Below, piece by piece: positions 1-6,345 of a stretch of 10,760 bases of DNA. This DNA comes from DATDTB01 sp035291025. GTDB taxonomy: Archaea > Iainarchaeota > Iainarchaeia > JAFGOX01 > DATDTB01. The position numbers were made by a program, and so were the translations under genes. The notes beneath the pieces were generated by a model. The model had not been told where the DNA came from. It did not search any database and saw only the letters and a program-made list of their open reading frames with translations. The number at the start of each line of letters is the position of its first letter. Position 1 is the stretch's first letter. The stretch lies in contig DATDTB010000029.1 in NCBI GenBank assembly GCA_035291025.1, forward strand, positions 1 through 10,760. Reading direction: 5' to 3'.

Positions 1-310
1 GCGGCCCGAGCCTCACGAAGGCGCCGAATTCCGTTATCTCGGTTACCTCGCCTTCAATCGTCTCGTTCAGTTCCGGCACGAAGGCCACTGCGTCAAAGGT
101 TACTTCGTGGTAAGCGGATCCTTCGAGCGGCGCAACAAGGCCCGGCCCGATGTCCCTGACGTTGTCAATGCATACTATTACCCCGAGTTCCTTGTCAATT
201 ATTCCCTCGTAGTGCTGTTTTAGCGCGGCCTCGATTGAGTCTTTAGCCTTTCCCTTCAAGTTCGAGGGAGCGACCCCGACGGTGTCGCGTATAGTGTGAA
301 CGACGTACAT
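1..310 (-). CDS. rpoE: DNA-directed RNA polymerase subunit Rpo7 (RpoE'), partial
   Basis: This is the N-terminal 103 residues of archaeal RNA polymerase subunit Rpo7, the homologue of eukaryotic Rpb7. With Rpo4 it forms the stalk that binds nascent RNA and helps open-complex formation. The protein starts MYVVHTIRDTV and continues through the N-terminal tip domain (about residues 1-80). It then enters an S1-type OB fold (GEVTEITEFGAFVRLGP, about 87-103), where it runs off the left edge. The ATG at 310 is preceded by GGGTGGT eight bases upstream, with a run of A before it. It lies 37 bases downstream of the PIN gene, and the aIF2-gamma/PIN/rpoE order is common in archaea. The rest of the S1 domain lies outside the window. 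Identification is from sequence pattern and synteny. Confidence 0.93.
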   Translation of the reverse strand, partial: MYVVHTIRDTVGVAPSNLKGKAKDSIEAALKQHYEGIIDKELGVIVCIDNVRDIGPGLVAPLEGSAYHEVTFDAVAFVPELNETIEGEVTEITEFGAFVRLGP

Positions 311-318
311 TTCCAGTG

Positions 319-332
319 ACCACCCTTTTTTT
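319..332 (-). promoter_or_regulatory. Shine-Dalgarno site of rpoE with A-run
   Basis: On the minus strand seven A residues are followed by GGGTGGT, eight bases before the ATG. GGTG is complementary to the CACC part of the usual archaeal 16S 3' end. The same A-run plus GGGTGGT arrangement recurs before S6e and, in variant form, before NDK. It decides the start of rpoE. Confidence 0.6.
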
Positions 333-347
333 CATTCGCTGCCTTTT

Positions 348-749
348 TCAACTGCCTGAATAGCTAAGCATTTTTTTCTGCTTCAAGAAGACATGGCTGG
401 AGTGTTGTTTTTGGAGCTTTTTCCTTAACTCCGAGTCATTAGTGGCTATTACCGCGCCCTCGCGCGCCAGCTCTATTAATACTGAGTCAGTGTCTTTTTT
501 TGAACCTATCCTTGCCACCCTTAAGCGGTTTTTTTCCATTGCCTCCAAGGCGGTCTTGGCCTTTTTGGCCATCCCCTTTTCCTTGGAAATTTTACCAAGT
601 TCTTCCAGGCACTTGTCCACAGTGCACAGTTCCTTTCCCGGGAGCAGTTCTCTTGACTGGGCGTAAACGTCCACGTTGAACTGTGCGGGCGCCAGCAGCA
701 TGTTTGTGTCAAGTATTAAGGCTTTTTTCCAGTCAGGAAACCTGTCCAT
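348..749 (-). CDS. FCF1-like PIN-domain nuclease
   Basis: This is a 133-residue single-domain PIN protein, probably a metal-dependent endoribonuclease. The acidic residues expected of a PIN active site are visible: D14 in LILDTNML, E49/E50 in CLEELG, D86/D88 in KKDTDS and D105 in ATNDSEL. Archaeal PIN proteins encoded next to aIF2-gamma are usually assigned to the FCF1-like group, related to the eukaryotic 18S rRNA processing factor. A role in rRNA maturation is inferred from that relationship and from the operon. The gene overlaps the end of aIF2-gamma by 17 bases, which suggests translational coupling. GGAGG lies ahead of the ATG, inside the upstream coding region. No antitoxin gene is adjacent, so a VapC toxin role is less likely. 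The Lys-rich, Ser-containing C-terminus is unremarkable. Confidence 0.85.
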   Translation of the reverse strand: MDRFPDWKKALILDTNMLLAPAQFNVDVYAQSRELLPGKELCTVDKCLEELGKISKEKGMAKKAKTALEAMEKNRLRVARIGSKKDTDSVLIELAREGAVIATNDSELRKKLQKQHSSHVFLKQKKMLSYSGS

Positions 750-1953
750 ACCCGCTCAGCCTCCATCCCTTTCCCGTGTTCCTGCTTATTACCGCGCGGG
801 ACTTCGGTGGAGCGCATAACGGCCTTGACAACTCAATTACCACCTTGGAGTGTTCTTGCTGCGTTTTTTGCGCTCCAGTAACCTTTCCAGTCGTTACCCC
901 GGTCCCGATTGCCACCACCACGGTTTCGCCTTTTTGAATCGCTGAACTCAGTTGCTTTTCCACTTCAGTTGTCCTCTTTATCGCGTGGAAGTCCACTTCA
1001 AGCGTTTTCCGCGCCTCCGGGACGCTCCCCTTCAACCCGATCACGGAGCCCTTGAGCTTGTCGTTTTTCGAGAAGAACGGGTCAATCAGGGTCCCAATGG
1101 CTATCAGGCCGCCGGGCCGCGCTTCTTGTATTTTTTCCGCTTCAGTGCTCAGGCTCACTATTGTGGTGGTGCTGGGCCCTTTTTCCGTGGGGGGTGAAAT
1201 CTCTATTTCGTCCCCGACTTTTAGTCTTCCCTTAATGATTGACCCGCCCACAACCCCGCCAGTCATCTTTCCCGGTTCTGTCCCGGGCCGGTTTACTTCA
1301 AAGGAGCGCGCAACGAACATCAACGGGGCGCTTTCCAGGTCTTTTTCCGGCGTTGGAATGGTTTCGTTGACTGCTTCCAGCAAGACGTCCAGGTTAGTCT
1401 TGTGGTTTGCAGCAATCGGGATTATTGGCGTCTTAGGGTACTCCTTCGAATCCAGGAATGCCTTTATTTGTTCCCTGTTCTTTAGCGCTTCTTCCCTTGA
1501 CACCAAGTCAATCTTGTTTTGCGCCACCACGATGTTTTTTATGCCGCTGATCTTTATTGCCTCCAAGTGCTCTTCTGTCTGCGGCTGCGGGCATGCCTCG
1601 TTTGCCGCTATGACGAGAATGGCCCCGTCCAGTATTGCCGCGCCGGAAATCATTGTCGCCATCAGCGTTTCGTGGCCCGGGGCGTCTACTATGGAGACTT
1701 TCCGGAGCAGCTGGCTTTTTTTCCCGCACGAACTGCATTTTTCAGTGACTGAATAGGCTTCGCTTCCCTTGCACTCAGGGCACTTGTACATTGAAACGTC
1801 GGCGTACCCGAGGCGAATGGATATTCCACGCTTTATTTCCTCGGAAAAAGTGTCAGTCCACTTCCCAGTCAACGCCTTTGTCAGGGTAGTCTTTCCGTGG
1901 TCAACGTGGCCGACCATTCCAATGTTTACTTCTGCCTGAGCCGGTTTCTTCAT
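733..1953 (-). CDS. eif2g: Translation initiation factor aIF2 subunit gamma
   Basis: This is the 406-residue GTPase subunit of heterotrimeric aIF2, which delivers methionyl initiator tRNA to the small ribosomal subunit. Visible motifs are the P-loop GHVDHGKT (15-22), a zinc knuckle formed by CPEC (58-61) and CSSC (73-76), DAPGH (90-94) and NKID (146-149). The two C-terminal beta-barrel domains follow and end in GKGWRLSGYGQ. The zinc knuckle and the EF-Tu-like layout separate it from EF-1A and SelB. Length is normal for the family. The ATG lies nine bases after the S6e stop, with AGTGAG within the S6e end as a probable ribosome site. The 3' end overlaps the PIN gene by 17 bases. The S6e/aIF2-gamma pairing is typical of archaea. 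No frame damage is seen. Confidence 0.97.
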   Translation of the reverse strand: MKKPAQAEVNIGMVGHVDHGKTTLTKALTGKWTDTFSEEIKRGISIRLGYADVSMYKCPECKGSEAYSVTEKCSSCGKKSQLLRKVSIVDAPGHETLMATMISGAAILDGAILVIAANEACPQPQTEEHLEAIKISGIKNIVVAQNKIDLVSREEALKNREQIKAFLDSKEYPKTPIIPIAANHKTNLDVLLEAVNETIPTPEKDLESAPLMFVARSFEVNRPGTEPGKMTGGVVGGSIIKGRLKVGDEIEISPPTEKGPSTTTIVSLSTEAEKIQEARPGGLIAIGTLIDPFFSKNDKLKGSVIGLKGSVPEARKTLEVDFHAIKRTTEVEKQLSSAIQKGETVVVAIGTGVTTGKVTGAQKTQQEHSKVVIELSRPLCAPPKSRAVISRNTGKGWRLSGYGQVS

Positions 1954-1962
1954 TTGTTCAAC

Positions 1963-2376
1963 TCACTTCTTTGCTTCCTTGGCTTCCTGCGGTTCCTTTT
2001 TGGTGCTTGCCTCAAAGAACGCCTTCGCCTTCTCGGCTTCCTCGTCCTTTATCCTGACGTTGACTTGCGACGTCTCTTCCGTGACAGTGTTCCCCCGCAC
2101 GGTCTTCTTTTGCCTGAATCCCCGCGTGGAGTTCTTCAAGCCAGTGCCGCCGCTCAAGAGTATTTTTCTCCTGTTGACTCCCTTGACGTCGCTGCGCATC
2201 GGGAACCCGTCCTTGTCCGACCCGCCGGTTATGACTCCAGTCACTCCATTGAGCCCCAAGGAGTCCAATTGGACTTCGCTGCCGATTTTTTTCCCAGCGA
2301 ACACAACGCGTTGTTCTTCGCTTGCGTCCCTCTGCGTGCTCTGCCCCGTTTTCGGGTTTGAAATGTTTACCTTCAC
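1963..2376 (-). CDS. rps6e: Small ribosomal subunit protein S6e (eS6)
   Basis: This is archaeal ribosomal protein eS6, 137 residues from the chosen start. It begins VKVNISNPKTGQS and contains the family-typical GSDKDGFPMR, RKILLSGGTG and RGNTV stretches near the middle, then a Lys/Glu-rich tail. I chose the GTG at 2376 rather than the ATG at 2427. GGGTGGT with a preceding A-run lies five bases upstream of this GTG. The extra 17 residues (MRGRRLSAKWGEKGWFL) are not eS6-like. The longer version would also overlap the end of aIF5B by 26 bases. A TTG immediately before the GTG is a less likely start. With the GTG there is a 25-base gap after aIF5B and a nine-base gap before aIF2-gamma, so the three genes are probably co-transcribed. 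Confidence 0.93.
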   Translation of the reverse strand: MKVNISNPKTGQSTQRDASEEQRVVFAGKKIGSEVQLDSLGLNGVTGVITGGSDKDGFPMRSDVKGVNRRKILLSGGTGLKNSTRGFRQKKTVRGNTVTEETSQVNVRIKDEEAEKAKAFFEASTKKEPQEAKEAKK

Positions 2377-2381
2377 CAAAA

Positions 2382-2393
2382 ACCACCCTTTTT
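2382..2393 (-). promoter_or_regulatory. Shine-Dalgarno site of S6e with A-run
   Basis: Minus strand AAAAAGGGTGGT ends five bases before the GTG at 2376. It is the main evidence that S6e starts at GTG and not at the upstream ATG at 2427. Confidence 0.6.
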
Positions 2394-2401
2394 CTCCCCA
2401 T

Positions 2402-4165
2402 TTAGCTGAGAGCCGCCGCCCTCGCAATCTCTCTAATGTGCTTCAACAGCGCCAGTTCCTCCGGTTTCAGGAACGACGCGTGTTTTTTCTCTAGCTCCAT
2501 GGCTTCTTCGCGTGAAATGAATGAATACAAGTGCTCTCCTTCGAAGACGTGCCTCCCGATTATTGGCCCGTCAACTGACACTGCTGCTTCTTCGCCGGAG
2601 TTTATTGCCTCGAGGGACTTTTCACCCGAACGCATTGCCTTCACTTTCCCCAAAATCTCGCCCTTTTCGTTCATCACCGAATAGCCCTGCCTCAGCATTC
2701 CAGCAACCACTTTCACCCCGAAAATGGCGGGCTTGGCGTTCCTGAAAACCATGCCGCGCAGCACCTCGAATTTTGCCGGAAGCGTTAGCTTGTACAGTTC
2801 TTGGCGTTTCTGCGCCTCCCTTTCCTTCGCAATCCATTCCTTGTACTCCGATATTATCGTGTAAACTACCTTGCTGGAAAAAACCTTCACGTCCTTTGAC
2901 TCGGAGAGCTCCCTAGCCGCTTCCTCCATGCGCACGTTGAAGCCGAACACGCACGCCAGGAACCTGTTTTTTTCCCCAACGCCAGTAGCTTCCAGGACGT
3001 CCTGCCGGGTGATGGAGCCGACGTCTGCTTTCCTTAAAGCGATGCCGTTGTCCTTTAAGAGTTTTGCAATGGCTTCAAGCGACCCCAGCGTGTCCGCCTT
3101 CAGTATTACTCCCTCCAAGTCAGTGCTTATCCTCACGCTTTCAACTTCTCTCTGGACTTCCTCCAAGGCCTTTTCCCTGTCCACCGCAACCAGTACAGGG
3201 GCGCCTGCGAGCGCGTTTTCCAGGCCCGGCGCCGCAATCTTGACGCCGGCGGCGGCGCTTACTTGCCTGACGCTTTCAAACCTTTCACGCGGGTCGCGTA
3301 TTTCATCCAACGGCTTTGGCTTCAGTATTGCCCTGACTTTTGCCTCGAAGGCGCCGTTGATTCCGCCAACTATTATTGAGTCCCCGGCCTTTACCACGCC
3401 GTCGTATAAAATGACGTCAATGGTCTTTCCCAAGCCCTTTTCTTCCTTTACTTCCAGCACCACTCCCTTTCCAGGCCCTTCCACTTCAGTTTCCAGCTCC
3501 TTTGAGAGAAACTTTTGAGCCAATCCCGCCAAGTACAGCAACGCCTCCGGGATTCCTTCGCGGGTTTTCGCGGACAAGGGTATTATGACTATTTGCCTTG
3601 TCATGTCCGTTATCCTGTCGAACCTCACGGAGTCGAACCCGTGAGAGGAAAGCGAGCCGACAACGGAGTAAAGCTTTTCCTCCAGCAACTTAATGGTTTT
3701 TTCGGACTGCAAGGCAATCGAGTCGCCTATAGGGTTGCCTTCAACGGAGACCCACCCGTTTATCCTGTCAACCTTGTTCAAGGCCACGACGAACGGGGTT
3801 TTGTAGGACTTGAATATCTCCAAGGCCTCAGTTGTTTGCGGCTTGAAGCCTTCCATGGCATCCACCATCAAAACCGCCAAGTCGGAAATGCTCCCACCGC
3901 GTTTCCGCAGGTTAGTGAAGGCTTCATGGCCTGGAGTGTCAATGAACAGCAACCCCGGGACTTTGATGGAAATGCCGGTCTTTGCCATTAACGGCCCGCA
4001 GATTCCCTTCAACGCCTCCAGGGGGACCTCGGTTGCGCCAATGTGCTGGGTTATCCTTCCTTCTTCGCGTTCCGCAACGCTAGTCCCGCGGATGGCGTCC
4101 AAGAAAGACGTCTTGCCGGAGTCCACGTGGCCAGCGACTGTTATTATTGGTTGTCTCACGGCCAT
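2402..4165 (-). CDS. infB: Translation initiation factor aIF5B (IF-2 family)
   Basis: This is the 587-residue archaeal aIF5B, the ribosome-dependent GTPase that promotes subunit joining at the end of initiation. Visible motifs are the P-loop GHVDSGKT (12-19), a switch I region with RITQHIGATEV (about 37-47), DTPGH (76-80) and NKVD (130-133). Downstream are the second beta-barrel and the linker and C-terminal domains that complete the chalice-shaped protein. Length matches archaeal aIF5B, which lacks the long N-terminal extension of eukaryotic eIF5B and bacterial IF2. No intein is present, although some archaeal copies of this gene carry one. The ATG at 4165 has GAGGGG six bases upstream. It sits 40 bases after the NUDIX gene and just before S6e. 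Confidence 0.97.
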   Translation of the reverse strand: MAVRQPIITVAGHVDSGKTSFLDAIRGTSVAEREEGRITQHIGATEVPLEALKGICGPLMAKTGISIKVPGLLFIDTPGHEAFTNLRKRGGSISDLAVLMVDAMEGFKPQTTEALEIFKSYKTPFVVALNKVDRINGWVSVEGNPIGDSIALQSEKTIKLLEEKLYSVVGSLSSHGFDSVRFDRITDMTRQIVIIPLSAKTREGIPEALLYLAGLAQKFLSKELETEVEGPGKGVVLEVKEEKGLGKTIDVILYDGVVKAGDSIIVGGINGAFEAKVRAILKPKPLDEIRDPRERFESVRQVSAAAGVKIAAPGLENALAGAPVLVAVDREKALEEVQREVESVRISTDLEGVILKADTLGSLEAIAKLLKDNGIALRKADVGSITRQDVLEATGVGEKNRFLACVFGFNVRMEEAARELSESKDVKVFSSKVVYTIISEYKEWIAKEREAQKRQELYKLTLPAKFEVLRGMVFRNAKPAIFGVKVVAGMLRQGYSVMNEKGEILGKVKAMRSGEKSLEAINSGEEAAVSVDGPIIGRHVFEGEHLYSFISREEAMELEKKHASFLKPEELALLKHIREIARAAALS

Positions 4166-4205
4166 GCAATCCCCTCATTCGTCCACCTTTCACGCTTCCG
4201 CGTTT

Positions 4206-4691
4206 TTACTTCTTCGCCCACGACTCTGCCTTTTTCCCCTTCAAGCGCCCGTCCAAGAGCTCTATTTCTTCTAGTATGCCGTCAATCAAGTCGTACTTTT
4301 TCGCCCCTTCAAGGGTCACCCACGCGTGTTCCGTTAGCTCCCCGTTTAGTTTCACTTCCCCGCCGCCGTGTTCGGCGTGAAAGCTCAAAATTAGCCCTGG
4401 AACGTTGTCCGGCCTGATGAATGCCATGCTAGTCAAGTAACCCAAGTTCTTTATCTCTAAACCCGTTTCCTCTAAGACTTCTCTTTTCACCAATCCCTCT
4501 AACACGTTGTACCAGCATTCCCTCGTGTCCTTTGGGCGCGCAGTGTAGTCGCTTACCTCGAGCTTTCCGCCCGGGACAGTCCACTTGCCCGGGAAGGCTT
4601 TTTCCTTCAAGGAACGCTTTGCAATCAAGTACTTGCCGTCTCTCACAACAATTGCAGTGGCAGTGACGTAGTGAGCCTTCCGTTCGTCCAT
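4206..4691 (-). CDS. NUDIX hydrolase with an interrupted NUDIX box
   Basis: This is a 161-residue NUDIX-fold hydrolase, expected to cleave a nucleoside diphosphate linked to another moiety using Mg2+. The fold start is TATAIVVRDGKYLIAKRS (about 10-27), followed by KWTVPGGKLE (36-45) and the catalytic helix REVLEETGLEI (70-80), with E71, E74 and E75 as likely metal ligands. About 20 extra residues separate the GG of the NUDIX box from the helix, so the classical G-x5-E spacing is lost. The substrate cannot be told. I chose the ATG at 4691 because GGTGAAAGG upstream makes a good ribosome site. The alternative GTG at 4706 is part of that site and would add five residues. It lies between NDK and aIF5B, which are normally near neighbours in archaea, so it is a lineage-specific insertion there. 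Confidence 0.87.
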   Translation of the reverse strand: MDERKAHYVTATAIVVRDGKYLIAKRSLKEKAFPGKWTVPGGKLEVSDYTARPKDTRECWYNVLEGLVKREVLEETGLEIKNLGYLTSMAFIRPDNVPGLILSFHAEHGGGEVKLNGELTEHAWVTLEGAKKYDLIDGILEEIELLDGRLKGKKAESWAKK

Positions 4692-4710
4692 TTGCAAGCC
4701 TTTCACCTTT

Positions 4711-5274
4711 TCAGTCGTAGAGTATTTTCTGCAGTGGGTGCTCGTATTTGAACAGCTCGCTGGAAGCGAACCACAGGCTCACTTCGCGTGCCGCGTTTTC
4801 CTTGTCCGAGGCGTGGACTATGTTCCTAATGGAGCGCCCCTTCACGTCGTCGCCTAAAGCGTAGGAGTCGGAAGTGTAGTCCCCCCTAATTGTCCCCATT
4901 TCAGCGCTCCGCGGCTCAGTGGAGCCGACCATTTTCCTCACTATTTCAATGGCGTGCGGGCCTTCCAGCACCATGGCGACAACAGGGCATTCCGTCATGT
5001 GCTTCCTTAAACGTTTCACGACGCCCATCCCGTGCTCTCTGGGGTCCTTAGTGAACTTTTCCCCGCGCTTTTCCGCCGAGGCCTTGGTCTTCATTCCAAT
5101 GTCCATTGCCATTTCCTCGGTGTAGTGCCTTGCCACGAACGCCTCGTCGGGCCACACCATCTTCATTCCCGCAATCTTCAAGCCCTTGCGCTCGAACCTC
5201 GTAATGAGCTCCCCGACAATGCCGCGCTTGACCGTTTCAGGCTTTGTCACGACCAAGGTCCTTTCAACAACCAT
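4711..5274 (-). CDS. ndk: Nucleoside diphosphate kinase, long form
   Basis: NDK transfers the gamma-phosphate between nucleoside triphosphates and diphosphates through a phosphohistidine, supplying GTP and dNTPs. Recognisable parts are ERTLVVTKPETVKRGIVGE with K11, PVVAMVLEGPHAIEIVRKMVG (97-117), TIRGDY (128-133) and the active-site segment NIVHASDKENA with H154. At 187 residues it is longer than the usual 140-155. An insertion of about 25 residues (roughly 52-92, Lys/Met-rich) replaces the short loop after HY. A second insertion of about 10 (134-149) precedes the catalytic histidine, and there is a C-terminal extension ending HPLQKILYD. All catalytic landmarks remain, so it should be active. 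An ATG at 5274 follows an A-run and GGGCGTGGT. The lipoprotein gene ends 28 bases upstream. Confidence 0.95.
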   Translation of the reverse strand: MVVERTLVVTKPETVKRGIVGELITRFERKGLKIAGMKMVWPDEAFVARHYTEEMAMDIGMKTKASAEKRGEKFTKDPREHGMGVVKRLRKHMTECPVVAMVLEGPHAIEIVRKMVGSTEPRSAEMGTIRGDYTSDSYALGDDVKGRSIRNIVHASDKENAAREVSLWFASSELFKYEHPLQKILYD

Positions 5275-5280
5275 CCAAAA

Positions 5281-5294
5281 ACCACGCCCTTTTT
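5281..5294 (-). promoter_or_regulatory. Ribosome-binding region of ndk, variant of the A-run/GGGTGGT motif
   Basis: Minus strand AAAAAGGGCGTGGT followed by TTTTTGG and the ATG. It matches the rpoE and S6e sites except for two inserted bases (CG) in the G-rich core. Confidence 0.45.
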
Positions 5295-5302
5295 CCCAGT
5301 TC

Positions 5303-6061
5303 TTACCTCAAGTAATCCAATGCGTTGAATAAAATGACCGGCGTCTTTTCCGGCGCGTAAGCGAAGTAAACGGAGCGCGTTCTCGGCACCCCGGTTGTTA
5401 TCCTGTAAACGATTGCAGGCCTCCCCACGTCTTCGTCGTCGTAAACCGTTCCCTCTTCAACCGCCTCCAAGCCGTGAGCGTTGACTTCCGTTAGCTCCCA
5501 GTCCATTTCCTGGGCAGTGAAGCCGGAAAAAATAGGGCTTTCCCTGTTTTTCTTTAGCTCCCGTGACTCAATTGAAACGCTGCGTGGTGGTTTTTCGCTT
5601 TTAACGCCTTGAGCGTTTTGTACGGGCCAGAAGCCTTTCAAGACGTCCCAAACAACCCTTGAATCAGAGTCCAAGTATGCCGCGCCTTTCACTATTATGA
5701 ATGACTTGCCCCTGGCTTGCTGTCTTTCAATTTCCTTGGTCGTGGAACGCGTGACTTTTTCCTCGAGCAGCAAGACTTCGTTGTAGTTGTCCAGGCTTCC
5801 CTGCACGACGTTGCCCGGAGAGAACTCGGTGTAACTCATTTGCAGGGCTTTTGCGCTATCGCTTTCCAGCAGCGCCTTTAGTTCCGGGCTTGGGGTCCCT
5901 ATTACTGCCAGCCTTACCGGGCCTTCTTCTGCTGGCTCGTTGTTTTCATCCGGCACCGGCGCGTTCGCGTCCTTTGCGTTGACTTCGGCCTTGAAGGTGC
6001 ACCCGCTCAAGACCAGCGCCATTGCCAGCACCGCGGCGAATGCAATAGTTTTAGCCTTCAA
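5303..6061 (-). CDS. Putative lipoprotein with a possible ThuA/GATase-like extracytoplasmic domain
   Basis: This is a 252-residue predicted secreted lipoprotein. The N-terminus has K2 and K4, a hydrophobic stretch (AFAAVLAMALVL) and a lipobox LSGC with C21, so it is probably lipidated and anchored outside the cytoplasmic membrane. A charged, Pro/Asn/Glu-rich linker (about 24-47) follows. The rest looks like an alpha/beta domain with strands RLAVIGT, EVLLLEE and KSFIIVKGA, and a C-terminal SVYFAYAPEKTPVILFNALDYL. That end resembles ThuA or glutamine-amidotransferase-like folds, where a similar segment closes the domain. This is inference from pattern; no catalytic triad is evident and I do not assign an activity. 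The start is TTG at 6061, with GGGTGGT six bases upstream. A secreted lipoprotein between L24e and NDK is unexpected for this gene cluster. Confidence 0.82.
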   Translation of the reverse strand: MKAKTIAFAAVLAMALVLSGCTFKAEVNAKDANAPVPDENNEPAEEGPVRLAVIGTPSPELKALLESDSAKALQMSYTEFSPGNVVQGSLDNYNEVLLLEEKVTRSTTKEIERQQARGKSFIIVKGAAYLDSDSRVVWDVLKGFWPVQNAQGVKSEKPPRSVSIESRELKKNRESPIFSGFTAQEMDWELTEVNAHGLEAVEEGTVYDDEDVGRPAIVYRITTGVPRTRSVYFAYAPEKTPVILFNALDYLR

Positions 6062-6080
6062 GGAAAACCACCCTAGGGAT

Positions 6081-6263
6081 TCACTTCGTTTTTGCCTTCC
6101 CCTTCTTCCTGACCCACTTTACCTTGCGCGGGTTCCTGTGCAAGTTCATCTTGTTTCTCTTGCACTTGCTTGAGCAAAAACCGTGGGTTTTCCCGATGCC
6201 GTCCACGATAATTGTGCCCGTTCCGGGCTCTATTTCCAACCCGCAAAAATCACACTTAGCCAT
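6081..6263 (-). CDS. rpl24e: Large ribosomal subunit protein L24e (eL24)
   Basis: This is archaeal eL24, a 60-residue zinc-ribbon ribosomal protein. The zinc ligands are C4 and C7 (CDFC) and C30 and C34 (CSSKC). The middle has the family-typical GTG-IIVDG-GKTHGFCSSKC pattern, and the tail is basic (PRKVKWVRKKGK). Length matches archaeal homologues, which lack the eukaryotic C-terminal extension. The ATG at 6263 is preceded by GGGTGAAGGGTGCGGGG, a strong, slightly repetitive ribosome site. It lies 82 bases downstream of S28e, a larger gap than elsewhere in the cluster, and that gap holds a terminator-like hairpin. The lipoprotein gene starts 19 bases downstream. Confidence 0.96.
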   Translation of the reverse strand: MAKCDFCGLEIEPGTGTIIVDGIGKTHGFCSSKCKRNKMNLHRNPRKVKWVRKKGKAKTK

Positions 6264-6284
6264 TTCCCCGCACCCTTCACCCTT

Positions 6285-6297
6285 TCAGTTAAAAGAA
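6285..6297 (-). promoter_or_regulatory. Weak candidate TATA element ahead of L24e
   Basis: Minus strand reads ATTCTTTTAACTG about 25-30 bases ahead of the L24e ATG, just past a terminator-like hairpin. If used, transcription would start at or very near the ATG. The match to a TATA box is poor. The strong Shine-Dalgarno site right before L24e argues against a leaderless message, so this is only a possibility. Confidence 0.2.
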
Positions 6298-6310
6298 TCG
6301 ATAACCTGGT

Positions 6311-6343
6311 AAAAAAGGAAGCACAACAGCGCCTTTTTGCTTC
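6311..6343 (-). terminator. Hairpin plus T-tract between S28e and L24e
   Basis: Minus strand: GAAGCA (6343-6338) pairs with TGCTTC (6323-6318) across a 14-base loop and is followed by CTTTTTT (6317-6311). The layout resembles an intrinsic terminator. Archaeal termination relies mostly on the T-tract, so the run of six T is the more relevant part. It starts three bases after the S28e stop codon. It may end or attenuate the L7Ae-S28e transcript before L24e. Confidence 0.45.
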
Positions 6344-6345
6344 AC

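Noticed and set aside
348..749. PIN protein as a VapC toxin
   Set aside because: No antitoxin-like gene is adjacent, and the operon position matches the FCF1-like PIN gene of archaeal translation clusters.
1052..1756. 234-codon open frame on the plus strand
   Set aside because: It is antisense to aIF2-gamma, whose GTPase motifs are unmistakable. The long frame results from GC-rich codon use in the real gene, and its protein has no family features.
2377..2427. N-terminal extension of S6e to the ATG at 2427
   Set aside because: The added residues do not look like eS6, they overlap aIF5B, and a strong ribosome site precedes the internal GTG at 2376.
2871..3518. 215-codon open frame on the plus strand, Ser/Thr-rich
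   Set aside because: Antisense to aIF5B; the composition is that expected from reading Glu/Lys-rich coding DNA backwards.
2402..4165. Possible intein in aIF5B
   Set aside because: GTPase motifs are uninterrupted and total length is normal for an archaeal aIF5B.
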